Positions 7,310-16,825 of a stretch of 21,538 bases of DNA are shown here, piece after piece (the first letter of the stretch is position 1; each line of letters opens with the position of its first letter). The DNA is from Fidelibacterota bacterium (lineage in GTDB: Bacteria > Fidelibacterota > UBA2242 > JAFGTP01). The translations under genes and the position numbers were made by a program. The notes beneath the pieces are model-generated. The model searched no databases. It saw only the letters and a program-made list of their open reading frames with translations, and was not told the origin of the DNA. The stretch lies in assembly GCA_029939785.1 (NCBI GenBank), contig JAOZSG010000003.1:1-21538 (forward strand), read 5' to 3'.

Positions 7310-8806
7310 ATGAAGAGTAAAATAAAAATATTTAATAAGATAATTTTGTCATTGATTACAATAATTCAAATAAGCTATTGTGCTGACAATATAGGCTCAG
7401 TCGAAATTATTCATTGGAATGATTTTCATGCAGCAAACTTGCCATATATTCCAACATATAATAATCCGGAAAAAATAATGGTTTCTGGCTATGCTAATTT
7501 TGCAGGCTATATAGATTCTTTAAGAATATTGTATCCTAAGAGCATCGCATTACATGCAGGAGATGATTTTCAGGGTTCGCCTGTTTCTTCGATAACTCAT
7601 GGGTATTCTCAAATCTTAATATTGAATGAAATTTTACCGGATGCGTTTACTATTGGAAACCATGAGTTTGACTATGGTCAGAAAAGATTGAAAAAATATA
7701 TAAAAAATGCAAAATTCAGCATAATATCCTCAAATATTTTTGATGATGAAGCAAATGAATTATTTACCAAACCATATAAAATTATAGATCGTAATAATGT
7801 AAAAATTGCTGTAATAGGAACTATCTTTGAAGGTTTGAAATCCAGTGTTGGTACTGAAAATGTAATTGGAATATCAATTTTGAATCCACTTGATCAGATT
7901 AAAAAATATGTAAAAGAAGTGGAAAACATATCAGATTTAATTATTGTGCTTAGTCATAGCGGATTTCAAAACGATTCATTATTGGCTGAAAATCTGGACA
8001 AAGTAGATGTTATAATTGGTGGTCATTCTCATTCGTGGTTAAAACAGCCTGTTAAAGTAAATGATATATTGATTTGTCAGGCAGGTGGAAGAGGAGAAAG
8101 ATTAGGATTATTAAAACTGAAAGTAGATTTAAATAAAGATGAGATTGTATCTTCTCATTATGATTTTATCAGAACAATTGTTGGCAAAGTAAAAAAATCA
8201 GAAGCAGTATCTCATATTGTTGATTCATTGGAATCAAAATTAAAATTGGACAAGGTTATAGGAGAGTTAGAAGTAGATTGGATAAGAAACTCTAAAGATG
8301 ATTCAAATATTGGCATGTGGATTTGTGATGCAATGAATAAGAAGTTTAAAACTGATATTGCACTTCAGAATAGTGGTGGTATCAGAAAAAACATGATCGC
8401 AGGACCAATTAGAATTCGTGATTTATGGGAAATATCTCCTTTTGATAATACTATCATGATTTTTGAAGTTTCAGGAAAACAGCTTTTTGAAATAATGCAA
8501 TGGCGAATTGATAATCCTCGTGATTTACTTCAAATAGCAGGAATGAAAGTTGTTAATGATTATAAAGCGAAAAAACTAATTAAAATTACAATAAATGGAA
8601 AAGATATAGATAAAAATGCAACTTATTCTATTGCAACAAATAATTATATTGTTGGTCACAGTGCTAGATTTTTAGGTTTGGAAAACAATGAAATAAAAAT
8701 AACAGAGACTTCTATTATTGGTCGAGACGTATTAATTGATGCCGTACAGGAACAAAAAATAATCAAAAACATTACAGATGATAGAATAATTGATATTTCG
8801 AAATGA
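7310..8806 (+). CDS. Exported bifunctional metallophosphatase/5'-nucleotidase (UshA/YfkN family)
   Basis: The start at 7310 (498 residues) gives a typical Sec signal peptide, about 1-24 with KSKIKIFNK then a hydrophobic core, and has aagga five bases upstream. The longer TTG-initiated reading frame from 7232 has no ribosome-binding site and would bury the signal. The metallophosphoesterase domain shows WNDFHAA (36-42), GDDFQGS (84-90), GNHEFD (116-121), H216 and GGHSH (237-241), all the di-metal motifs. The C-terminal substrate-binding domain shows NSGGIR (354-359) and PFDN (377-380). It would hydrolyse nucleotides or related phosphoesters in the periplasm or on the surface. Cys24 precedes Ala25, but the Tyr before it argues against a lipobox. 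Single gene, followed 88 bases later by rdgB. Confidence 0.92.
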   Translation: MKSKIKIFNKIILSLITIIQISYCADNIGSVEIIHWNDFHAANLPYIPTYNNPEKIMVSGYANFAGYIDSLRILYPKSIALHAGDDFQGSPVSSITHGYSQILILNEILPDAFTIGNHEFDYGQKRLKKYIKNAKFSIISSNIFDDEANELFTKPYKIIDRNNVKIAVIGTIFEGLKSSVGTENVIGISILNPLDQIKKYVKEVENISDLIIVLSHSGFQNDSLLAENLDKVDVIIGGHSHSWLKQPVKVNDILICQAGGRGERLGLLKLKVDLNKDEIVSSHYDFIRTIVGKVKKSEAVSHIVDSLESKLKLDKVIGELEVDWIRNSKDDSNIGMWICDAMNKKFKTDIALQNSGGIRKNMIAGPIRIRDLWEISPFDNTIMIFEVSGKQLFEIMQWRIDNPRDLLQIAGMKVVNDYKAKKLIKITINGKDIDKNATYSIATNNYIVGHSARFLGLENNEIKITETSIIGRDVLIDAVQEQKIIKNITDDRIIDISK

Positions 8807-8894
8807 TTCAATTCTCTTGACATTGACGAGAAATTATTATAAAATTTCGGACGTTTGAAAATTGAAACAATATAATTAAACAGGTGTTTTTAAA

Positions 8895-9482
8895 GTGGAT
8901 ATATTAATATCATCAAACAATAAAGATAAAATTAAAGAAATAACAAAATTATTCGATAACAAAAAGGTGAACCTGATAACTATGGATAGTTTTCCGGACG
9001 CACCGGAAGTTATTGAAGATGGAGTTACTCTCTATGAGAATGCTTTAAAAAAAGCAAAGATTTTGGCTGAATTCACAGGAATGACTACAATTGCAGATGA
9101 TACAGGACTTGAAGTTGATGCATTGGGTGGAAGACCTGGAGTTTATTCAGCACGGTATGCCGGAGAAAATGCTACTTATGATGATAATGTAGAAAAAATG
9201 ATAAAAGAAATAACACCAATCCCAAAAGAAAAAAGAACTGCATCTTTTAAAACCTGTGCAATCTTTTATTCTAATGGTAAAATTATCTCAGAAGAAGGTA
9301 AGGTTGACGGAGTTATTTTGACAGAAAGACAAGGCAAAGGAAGATTTGGATATGATCCCATTTTTTTTGTTACAGAAGCAGGAAAAACATACTCTGAAAT
9401 GGATTTAAACGAAAAAAATACCATTAGCCATAGAGGCAAAGCCTTTGCAAAATTAGTAAAAAGAATCGAAGAATTATTATAA
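8895..9482 (+). CDS. rdgB: XTP/dITP diphosphatase (RdgB/HAM1, Ham1p family)
   Basis: It removes non-canonical purine nucleoside triphosphates such as dITP and XTP from the pool. The 195 residues match the family. Motifs in order: SSNNKDK (6-12), E48 in LYENALKKA, ADDTGLEVDAL (67-77) with catalytic-type D69, PGVYSARYAG (81-90), GRFGYDPIF (149-157) and SHRGKA (178-183). The start is GTG with aggtg eight bases upstream. It lies between the nucleotidase and sprA genes; linkage with the nucleotidase (both nucleotide phosphohydrolases) may be coincidental. Confidence 0.96.
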   Translation: MDILISSNNKDKIKEITKLFDNKKVNLITMDSFPDAPEVIEDGVTLYENALKKAKILAEFTGMTTIADDTGLEVDALGGRPGVYSARYAGENATYDDNVEKMIKEITPIPKEKRTASFKTCAIFYSNGKIISEEGKVDGVILTERQGKGRFGYDPIFFVTEAGKTYSEMDLNEKNTISHRGKAFAKLVKRIEELL

Positions 9483-9556
9483 ATAAATTAAAGAGGTGTT
9501 ACTCCTAGTATTGATACAGTTTTTTAACTTTTTAGACAAAATATAATAACTAAGAC

Positions 9557-9572
9557 TAAGGGTGACATAATT
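9557..9572 (+). promoter_or_regulatory. Candidate ribosome-binding site and ATT start of sprA
   Basis: The stretch taagggtg (9557-9564) precedes ATA (9567) and ATT (9570); spacing from aaggg to ATT is 7 bases. From here the frame of sprA reads FHQLKKYVKVLIPLF, then IVCNLFA|QDAD, a textbook signal peptide. There is no ATG, GTG, TTG or CTG in this frame between the stop at 9525 and the ATG at 9681. Initiation at ATT (or ATA) is therefore the simplest reading, unless the start codon has been lost by a base error. Confidence 0.5.
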
Positions 9573-12500
9573 TTTCATCAATTAAAAAAATACGTAAAAG
9601 TATTAATTCCACTATTTATTGTTTGTAATTTATTTGCACAGGATGCAGATAGTTCCAGTGCCGTAACCTTTCCGATTAAAATGGATTGGCTTTCCCAATA
9701 TTATACTCCTATAGCAGGATCTGAACAATTAGGTATGAATCTGATTACTGCTAATTATCCTGAACAAAATCAACATCTTTTTGACATTAAATTTGCCAAA
9801 TTATCTCAGGTGGTTGACACTGACTCTTCTGGGAAAAATATCATTTTTACCTATCAATTAGATGGAAACGATGTTTTGTTTCCTGTTATTATTTCTTTGG
9901 ATGAGTATTATAAGAGGCGTTTATATTCCGGATTGAGAACCAAAGTCCGTGAAATGGCAATAAAAAACACTAAGCAGGTTGTAGATAAAAAAGGTGGAAA
10001 AATAGAATTAGTTGGTGCTGATATTGCCGGGCAGCGTGTTTCTTTAAATGTTTCTGGAAATATAAATATCAATGGACGATTACAAAATCAGGAGCGAAGT
10101 CAGGTTGCGTCCGGATATCAGGAAGGAAAATCCACAACATTTTTAATCGATCAAAAACAGCAACTGAGTATAGAAGGTAAAATTGGTGACCGTGTTAGTC
10201 TCCTGGTAGATCAGGATAGTGAGAGAACATTTGATTTTGAAAATAATATGCGTATTCATTACACCGGTAAAGAAGATGAGATTATACAAAAGGTTGATGC
10301 CGGAAATATATCCTTATCACTTCCTGGAACACAATATGTAACTTTTTCAAGCAAAAACAGTGGTCTTTTTGGTGTAAAAACAGAATTAAAATTAGGGCCT
10401 ATTGATATTACTGCTATTGCCAGTGTGGAAAAAGGTGAAAAACAAAAACTGAGTTATGACGGCGGATCACAGAAAACAGAACATAAAATCAAAGATTATG
10501 AATATAGAAAAAATCTTTACTTTTTTCTTGATCATACTTATCGTAATGATTTTTATAAAGGGTATCATGAAACAGGAATAATAACAGGTGATCCAAGTAG
10601 AGTGGTTAAAAATCTGGAAGTATATAAATCTATTGGTACTCAGGAAGTAACAGGAGCTTTGCGAGGCGTTGCTTATGTTAACCCACAGGATACACTCTTT
10701 GAATCTGATAGAACTTTTGAAACACTGTATAAAAGACTGGAAGAAAACAGAGATTATGAATATAGTGCAATTAAAGGTTGGATTAGGTTAAAAACAGGTG
10801 TTCAACAAAGTGAAGTTCTTGCTGTTGTATATAGAACAACCACAGTTGATGCTAATAATAATCCCATTAGTACAGTAGAAGAGTTTGGAGATTGGGACAG
10901 AGATCCGGCAGATTCTTCAAAAATCGCACTAAAACTTATAAAACCACAGAGCAATCTACCTGAACATCCATGTTGGGATTTGATGTGGCGTAATGTCTAT
11001 TATCTTGGTACAGAAGGCATTAATAAAGAGGGATTTGAATTAACTATTGAATATGTTGATGGTAAATCAGGTAATGAGGATCGTGACAAAACAGATGGCA
11101 AAACTTTTTTGGAAAAATTTGGTCTTGACAAAAAAAATGAAAATGGAGAATTCACACCTGATGATTATATAGATCTTGATGATCCATGGATAATAAATCT
11201 TCAGCGAGGGGAGTTGTGGCTTCCTTATGTTCATCCTTTTGAGTACAATAATTCAGACGACGGAATTGGAAATCCCAATATTAGTGATGATTATGATTGT
11301 TCCAAAATGTATTATAACAGTGACACAAAGCGAAGTGAAATAATTGGTGATTCAAAATTTGAAATTGTATATAAATATGAAAACAGAAGTTCAATATTAA
11401 ACCTTGGTCCAATGATTATAGAGGGTAGTGAAGAAGTAACTCTAAATGGTAATAAGTTGATGAAGGGAACTGATTATACTATTGATTATATGATGGGTAC
11501 TTTAAATATTCTTCGAGATGGTGCTACTAGTCCGGATGCAAAACTTGACGTAAAATTTGAAAAGAATCAGTTTTTTCAGTTGAAAAAGAAGACTATTTTA
11601 GGAGCAAGGGCACAATATGATTTTGGTGACAATAATTTTTTAGGTGCTACAGCACTTTATTACAGTAAATCTGTAGTTGATGATAAAGTTGATGTTGGAT
11701 ATGAACCAATGCGAAATTTTGTATTAGATATTAATGGGCGCTATAATAAAGATTTAGATTTTTTAACAAAAGCTTTGGACAGACTACCTTTGATTGATAC
11801 TGACGCAAAGTCTTCATTTTCTATTGAGGGTGAAATTGCACGTGTATCTCCAAATCCAAATACAATCAATAATCCGGAAACAGGTGATCTTAATGGAGTT
11901 GCCTTTATAGATGATTTTGAAGGAGTTAAAAGAGTTACATCGCCACCAATGATGAGAAGATACTGGAGCAGATCAACACCACCATTGAGTAAAGAACATA
12001 GAACATTTTACGGTGAAAATGAACTCAGAGGTTATACATATTGGTTTAATCCTTATCGTGGAGTAACCACTAAAGAAATCTGGCCCAATAAAAGTGTAAG
12101 TACAAAAAGCCAAAACAATACAACAGATGTATTAACTTTTGTTATGGAGCCTGCATGGGCATGTGGTGTTGGGAATAGTGCAACAGATGCAGTAAAAGAG
12201 CAGGCCTGGGGTGGAATTACATATTTTTTTCCGAGTAGTTATAGAGATCAATCAAGGGCAAAATTTATAGAAATCACATTAAGAGGAGATGTTGGTATAT
12301 TACATGTTGATCTCGGACAAATTAGTGAAGATCAGATTCCTGATGGAAAATTAAATACAGAAGATATTCCTGAAGCCGGTTTATTTTTCGGGAATGGTTT
12401 AATGGATAAAGGTGAAGATACCGGTATTGACGGTCTTTTTGATGAAGATGAAGTAGTATATGCCAGGTTATCTGATGGCACTATTGATACATTAAGATAT

Positions 12501-15500
12501 GGAGACCCAAGATTAAAATCAGAATATAATAGATCAAGTGCTAATGATCCTCATGAGGATAATTGGAAATGGGAAAATGGTTCATCTGATTTCAGGCATA
12601 TTAATGGAACGGAAAAAAGTGAAAAAGATGTTACAGGTACAATACCTGATACAGAAAATCTAAATGATAATCCGTCATTAGATGATATAAATAGTTACGC
12701 ATCTGTAGAGTTAGATTTAAGTGATTTTGAAAATAAGTATATTGCAGATGCAAAAAACAAATATGGCTGGAAAAAATATCAGATCCCAATGACTGAATTT
12801 ATGCCTTATTTTGATGATGAAGGAAATGAAGCCACTTTTTCACGTGAAGATATTCATGCTATGAGATTATGGTTTGATGGTGTGGCTGAACCTCTGGTCG
12901 TTTCTTTTGCAAAGGTTGAAATCACAGGTAATGAATGGCAGGAGATGGGAATATCAGAAGGTCGGGATACTAGTGATTTTGTTAAAAATGATGAAGTATT
13001 TGCGATTACTACTGTAAACACGGAAGAACATACATATTATGAAGCACCGGAAGGTGTAAATGGTGAATGGGATAAGATAAATGAAATACGAAGAAAAGAA
13101 CAATCCCTCGTATTAAAGATTTTTGATGATATTGACAAAGATGGTTTGAAATCCGGAGAAATTGCATCAGCAGAAAAAGATTTACTGGAAGAATTAAGTT
13201 TAATTACGTATAAACAGATTAAAATGTATTTAAGTGGATATGAAATTTCCACAAAATCTCATGGTTATTATAGTGAGGGTCACAAAACTCCTCTGACATT
13301 TTTCTTAAAATTAGGTAGAGCCGGATCAAATCCACAATATTATGAGTACAGACAGCCAATTTATATAGGTTGGGATGATCGAAATGAGATGAAAATCGAT
13401 ATTGATTTTATGACTAGTCTGAAAGCCTACGCAAAAGAAGAAGATTTCCCGGAAAATGCCGAAGGACTACAAAGATTTTTTATATTTCATGATGATGAAA
13501 CAGGTACAATTACAAGACGTGAATATCATGAAGTAATAGACAATGAATATACAGGGCGTCAAATAATAATTCATAATGAACCTGCAATATCCAGAATAAA
13601 AAGATTGGAAATAGGATTAATTAATAATGGCACTGAACCTGTTTTTGGAGAAGTCTGGCTCGATGAATTAAGATTATCTGATGTAAGGAAAAATAGTGGC
13701 ATTGCATATAGGTCTGCAATTAAATTTAATTTAGCCGATTTTGCATCTATAAATCTTAATGTAAGTAAAAAAGGAGCTGACTTTCATACTGTAGAAAAAT
13801 CGCCAAGTATGACTACAGAAAGTTTGACTACAACTGAAATGATAAGTGCAAATGGAAAGTTGTCACTACATAAATTATTACCGGCAAAATGGGGTGTCTC
13901 ATTACCGGTATCAGCAAAATATTCAGAAAGTAAAAGTACTCCGAAATATGTTCCCGGGTCTGATTTTCTCGCCGGTGATCATCCTGCTGATAGTATTATG
14001 AGTATTTCTCATAGTTATGGAATTAACACAAGTTTCACAAAAAGCAGATCTGATTTTTGGCTGTTCAAATATACTCTTGATCAAATAAAAATTAGTTTTC
14101 ATGCCGGCTGGAAAGAAAGCTCAAACAGGACAATTGCAAAGAATAGTACTCAGACCTATTCAGGTAGTTTTGGCTATCAGGTTCCTTTTGGAAGAGATAA
14201 TTATTTTAATGTTTTTAAATGGGCTGAGAAAGTTCCGGTTTTTGGCAAAAAAATGGCTGAAATAAAATTATACTATTTACCTAATAAATTTTCTTATGAT
14301 TTAAGTGCTGCTGAAAAAATTTCAGATAATGAGCCAAGAATAGGAGAAAGAAAATTTAGTCATACTTTAGGCTGGAATCAAAATTTAAATTTTGGTTATA
14401 AAGCAACAGAAAACATGGATTTTACTTATTCACGTAAAGTTAAAAACAATATGAGTGGACTTTTCGTAATAGACACTGTTCTAAACAATAAGGTAAAAGA
14501 TAAATTTCAGGCAATAAGTGAAGGTGATTTTGGAATAGTTGAAAATGTAGATGAAACCTATAATATTAGTTTTAAACCACAAATTTTTTCCTGGCTTAAC
14601 CCAAACCTAACTTATAATGGGCAATTTCGATGGAGTGAACAAGCAAATAGTCAAACTCCAAGTATTGATGCTCTGTCCAATAAGAAACAATTCTCAGGCT
14701 CTGTTGGATTAAATTTAGCAGATATTTTTAAATCATTGTATGCTCCCGGTTCTGTTAGTTCTAAAAAAAGTGGTGGCAGATCAACAGGAAGAAATTCCAG
14801 GAGTTCAAGGTCTAACAGAAGTAAGCCAAAAACCACTACACTGGATAAGAAGGATAAAAAAGAAAAAAAAGATCATAAAATATTAGATGGAATACATGGA
14901 ATATTTAAAAAGGTTAAAACCATACAGGTAAGTTATCAAACCAATACTTCTACGGCTAATGCCGGTCGTTTGGCTTATAAATATGATGAAGATGGATATA
15001 GAATTGGTGATCCTCTTTTTCCCGGGTTGAAATATCGAATGGGTTTTGACGATAATCCTCATATAGAAATAGATACTGTTAATAGTATGCCAGGTAGAGA
15101 TAATATATCAACAAATATGACTTTATCCCTTAGAACAGGTCTGGATATTTTCAAAAATATCAGTACAGACTTTTCATTTGGTTCAACAAAAGCGGTAACA
15201 ATGGCTCAGGGTTCAAAAAACACAAATATAAGTCGTGATTATTTACCTCTTGGTGACACAGGAAAAGATGGTATTCCTATTCCGGGTTGGACTGTAAGAA
15301 TAAATAGTTTGGAAAAACTTCCATTAATGGAAAAAATATTTAGTTCATTTTCTCTTAATCATGGATTTCAAGGAAAAGAAACAACAATATTTAAAGATAC
15401 TGTTGAGCAAAGTTCATCTTATCGTATGTTTTTTCAGCCTTTAATTGGCGTTAATATGAAATTTAAAAATAATATGGCATCTACATTTAGAATGACAAAG

Positions 15501-15890
15501 GGAAATTCAATCACGAATAATCAGAATAGTGTAGGAATTACATCTGAACAGAGCCTGTCTGCAAGTTTTGATTATAAAATGAAAGGTGGAATTACTATTC
15601 CTCTTCCATTCATGGAGAATAAACGTCTTGATAATTCAATGACCATTAAAATGACTTTTGACTATAGTACATCTGAATCAAGACAGAGGAATAATACAGG
15701 TGGAAATACTAAATTTGCAACAATGGATAAGACCACAAACTGGAAAATATCTCCAAGAATTGATTATTCTTTTACCAAAAAAGTTACAGGTGGAATATTT
15801 TTTATGTATGGAATTAATGATAGTAAGCGTATTGGAAAGCGTACTACAAAAAATGGTGGTTTTGATATCAATATTGCAATAAGAGGGTAA
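9570..15890 (+). CDS. sprA: SprA/Sov-like T9SS outer-membrane translocon
   Basis: SprA is the giant barrel through which T9SS substrates cross the outer membrane. Numbering from the first ATG (9681), the 2069-residue chain has the SprA N-terminal signature FDFENNMRIHYTGKEDEIIQ with GNISLSL (about 183-213), the FIDDFEG block (about 743-749) and acidic DTGIDGLFDEDE (about 914-925). Many Tyr-, Asn- and aromatic-rich beta strands follow, through to a terminal strand ending INIAIRG. It is shorter than Bacteroidota SprA/Sov (about 2400-2500). The ATG at 9681 would omit the signal peptide; extending 37 codons upstream to ATT at 9570 restores it (about 2106 residues), with cleavage predicted at FA|QD. 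A strongly basic Ser/Arg/Lys segment (about 1693-1733) interrupts the strands. The cyclase gene begins one base after its stop. Confidence 0.9.
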   Translation: MFHQLKKYVKVLIPLFIVCNLFAQDADSSSAVTFPIKMDWLSQYYTPIAGSEQLGMNLITANYPEQNQHLFDIKFAKLSQVVDTDSSGKNIIFTYQLDGNDVLFPVIISLDEYYKRRLYSGLRTKVREMAIKNTKQVVDKKGGKIELVGADIAGQRVSLNVSGNININGRLQNQERSQVASGYQEGKSTTFLIDQKQQLSIEGKIGDRVSLLVDQDSERTFDFENNMRIHYTGKEDEIIQKVDAGNISLSLPGTQYVTFSSKNSGLFGVKTELKLGPIDITAIASVEKGEKQKLSYDGGSQKTEHKIKDYEYRKNLYFFLDHTYRNDFYKGYHETGIITGDPSRVVKNLEVYKSIGTQEVTGALRGVAYVNPQDTLFESDRTFETLYKRLEENRDYEYSAIKGWIRLKTGVQQSEVLAVVYRTTTVDANNNPISTVEEFGDWDRDPADSSKIALKLIKPQSNLPEHPCWDLMWRNVYYLGTEGINKEGFELTIEYVDGKSGNEDRDKTDGKTFLEKFGLDKKNENGEFTPDDYIDLDDPWIINLQRGELWLPYVHPFEYNNSDDGIGNPNISDDYDCSKMYYNSDTKRSEIIGDSKFEIVYKYENRSSILNLGPMIIEGSEEVTLNGNKLMKGTDYTIDYMMGTLNILRDGATSPDAKLDVKFEKNQFFQLKKKTILGARAQYDFGDNNFLGATALYYSKSVVDDKVDVGYEPMRNFVLDINGRYNKDLDFLTKALDRLPLIDTDAKSSFSIEGEIARVSPNPNTINNPETGDLNGVAFIDDFEGVKRVTSPPMMRRYWSRSTPPLSKEHRTFYGENELRGYTYWFNPYRGVTTKEIWPNKSVSTKSQNNTTDVLTFVMEPAWACGVGNSATDAVKEQAWGGITYFFPSSYRDQSRAKFIEITLRGDVGILHVDLGQISEDQIPDGKLNTEDIPEAGLFFGNGLMDKGEDTGIDGLFDEDEVVYARLSDGTIDTLRYGDPRLKSEYNRSSANDPHEDNWKWENGSSDFRHINGTEKSEKDVTGTIPDTENLNDNPSLDDINSYASVELDLSDFENKYIADAKNKYGWKKYQIPMTEFMPYFDDEGNEATFSREDIHAMRLWFDGVAEPLVVSFAKVEITGNEWQEMGISEGRDTSDFVKNDEVFAITTVNTEEHTYYEAPEGVNGEWDKINEIRRKEQSLVLKIFDDIDKDGLKSGEIASAEKDLLEELSLITYKQIKMYLSGYEISTKSHGYYSEGHKTPLTFFLKLGRAGSNPQYYEYRQPIYIGWDDRNEMKIDIDFMTSLKAYAKEEDFPENAEGLQRFFIFHDDETGTITRREYHEVIDNEYTGRQIIIHNEPAISRIKRLEIGLINNGTEPVFGEVWLDELRLSDVRKNSGIAYRSAIKFNLADFASINLNVSKKGADFHTVEKSPSMTTESLTTTEMISANGKLSLHKLLPAKWGVSLPVSAKYSESKSTPKYVPGSDFLAGDHPADSIMSISHSYGINTSFTKSRSDFWLFKYTLDQIKISFHAGWKESSNRTIAKNSTQTYSGSFGYQVPFGRDNYFNVFKWAEKVPVFGKKMAEIKLYYLPNKFSYDLSAAEKISDNEPRIGERKFSHTLGWNQNLNFGYKATENMDFTYSRKVKNNMSGLFVIDTVLNNKVKDKFQAISEGDFGIVENVDETYNISFKPQIFSWLNPNLTYNGQFRWSEQANSQTPSIDALSNKKQFSGSVGLNLADIFKSLYAPGSVSSKKSGGRSTGRNSRSSRSNRSKPKTTTLDKKDKKEKKDHKILDGIHGIFKKVKTIQVSYQTNTSTANAGRLAYKYDEDGYRIGDPLFPGLKYRMGFDDNPHIEIDTVNSMPGRDNISTNMTLSLRTGLDIFKNISTDFSFGSTKAVTMAQGSKNTNISRDYLPLGDTGKDGIPIPGWTVRINSLEKLPLMEKIFSSFSLNHGFQGKETTIFKDTVEQSSSYRMFFQPLIGVNMKFKNNMASTFRMTKGNSITNNQNSVGITSEQSLSASFDYKMKGGITIPLPFMENKRLDNSMTIKMTFDYSTSESRQRNNTGGNTKFATMDKTTNWKISPRIDYSFTKKVTGGIFFMYGINDSKRIGKRTTKNGGFDINIAIRG

Positions 15891-15891
15891 T

Positions 15892-16806
15892 ATGCGTTAT
15901 TTGTCTATATTGATTATTTCTTTTTCCTTATTTAATTGTTCTGATGAAACAATCGTTTTTGATGGTGAAAAATCTATGGAATACCTCGTGCAGCAATGCG
16001 ATATAGGCGTAAGAAATCCGGGTTCAACAGGTCATGAAAAGGCTAAAGAAATGTATATATCGTTTTTGAAAAATCATGCAGATACAGTAATTGCCCAAAA
16101 CTTTTCACAATATATTGAGCCTGATGATGTAACTTTTGAACTTACTAATATTATTGCTGGATTTGATATTGAAAAAGGTAATAGTTTACTTATCGGTGCA
16201 CATTGGGATACACGTCCAAGAGCAGAGCATGCAGTTAATCCGGCAGATCGTGATAAACCTATTATTGGAGCAAATGATGGAGCGAGTGGAATTGCTGTTC
16301 TGATGCATCTTGCAGAAATTCTGCAAACAATGGAATTGAACAGATCAGTTTATCTCGTATTTTTTGATGGTGAAGATTATGGTTTTTCCGGAGATTTTGA
16401 ATATTTTTGTATGGGTTCGAAATATTTTGCGAAAAATTTACCTGTTAAAAATATAAAAGAAGCAATTATCATTGATATGATTGGTGATTGTGATTTATCA
16501 ATTCCTATGGAGCGAAATTCATATCGTAGTAATAAAAAGTTGATGAAAAAAATATGGAATATTGCAAAAGCAAGAGGATATAAATCTTATAAAAATCAAT
16601 TGGGCTATGAAATTTATGATGATCATGTTCCTTTTATAGAAGCTGGAATACCAGCAATAGATATTATTGATTTTGATTATCCCAATAAATATAAAAATTA
16701 CTGGCATACACACCAGGACACTCCTGATAAATGTTGTCCGGAAAGTTTGAAACAAATTGGACAAGTTTTGGTAGATTATCTAATGTTACCAGAAGAAAAC
16801 AAATAA
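15892..16806 (+). CDS. Lipoprotein glutaminyl-peptide cyclotransferase (M28-family glutaminyl cyclase)
   Basis: The 304-residue protein starts with a short hydrophobic signal ending in LFNC (Cys16), a relaxed lipobox, followed by SDE. The M28 zinc-hydrolase fold shows GAHWDTRP (102-109, H104), GANDGASG (126-133, D129), FFDGEDYG (157-164, E161/D162), DMIGD (195-199), DDHVPF (243-248) and WHTHQDTPD (271-279, H272). The HWDTRP..GANDGASG..GEDYG combination is the bacterial glutaminyl-cyclase pattern rather than that of an aminopeptidase. It would convert N-terminal Gln of exported proteins to pyroglutamate. It starts one base after sprA, with gaggg overlapping the sprA stop, so the two are coupled; sprA itself is predicted to expose N-terminal Gln. 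An M28 aminopeptidase is the alternative reading. Confidence 0.85.
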   Translation: MRYLSILIISFSLFNCSDETIVFDGEKSMEYLVQQCDIGVRNPGSTGHEKAKEMYISFLKNHADTVIAQNFSQYIEPDDVTFELTNIIAGFDIEKGNSLLIGAHWDTRPRAEHAVNPADRDKPIIGANDGASGIAVLMHLAEILQTMELNRSVYLVFFDGEDYGFSGDFEYFCMGSKYFAKNLPVKNIKEAIIIDMIGDCDLSIPMERNSYRSNKKLMKKIWNIAKARGYKSYKNQLGYEIYDDHVPFIEAGIPAIDIIDFDYPNKYKNYWHTHQDTPDKCCPESLKQIGQVLVDYLMLPEENK

Positions 16807-16825
16807 ATAAAGGTTGATTTAATAA

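Noticed and set aside
7379..7384. Lipoprotein signal in the nucleotidase at Cys24
   Set aside because: The residues before Cys (Ile-Ser-Tyr) do not fit a lipobox because of the Tyr at -1; an ordinary signal peptidase site is at least as likely.
8812..8836. ttctc...gagaa stem after the nucleotidase gene as a terminator
   Set aside because: Only a five-base stem with a long loop and no T-run.
9542..9547. TATAAT as a -10 box for sprA
   Set aside because: A good hexamer, but no acceptable -35 at 16-18 bases, and such hexamers are frequent in DNA this AT-rich; FCB bacteria often use a different promoter consensus.
15658..15882. Alternative plus-strand frame of 74 codons at the end of sprA
   Set aside because: Overlaps the conserved barrel end of sprA in another frame, with no ribosome-binding site or recognisable sequence.
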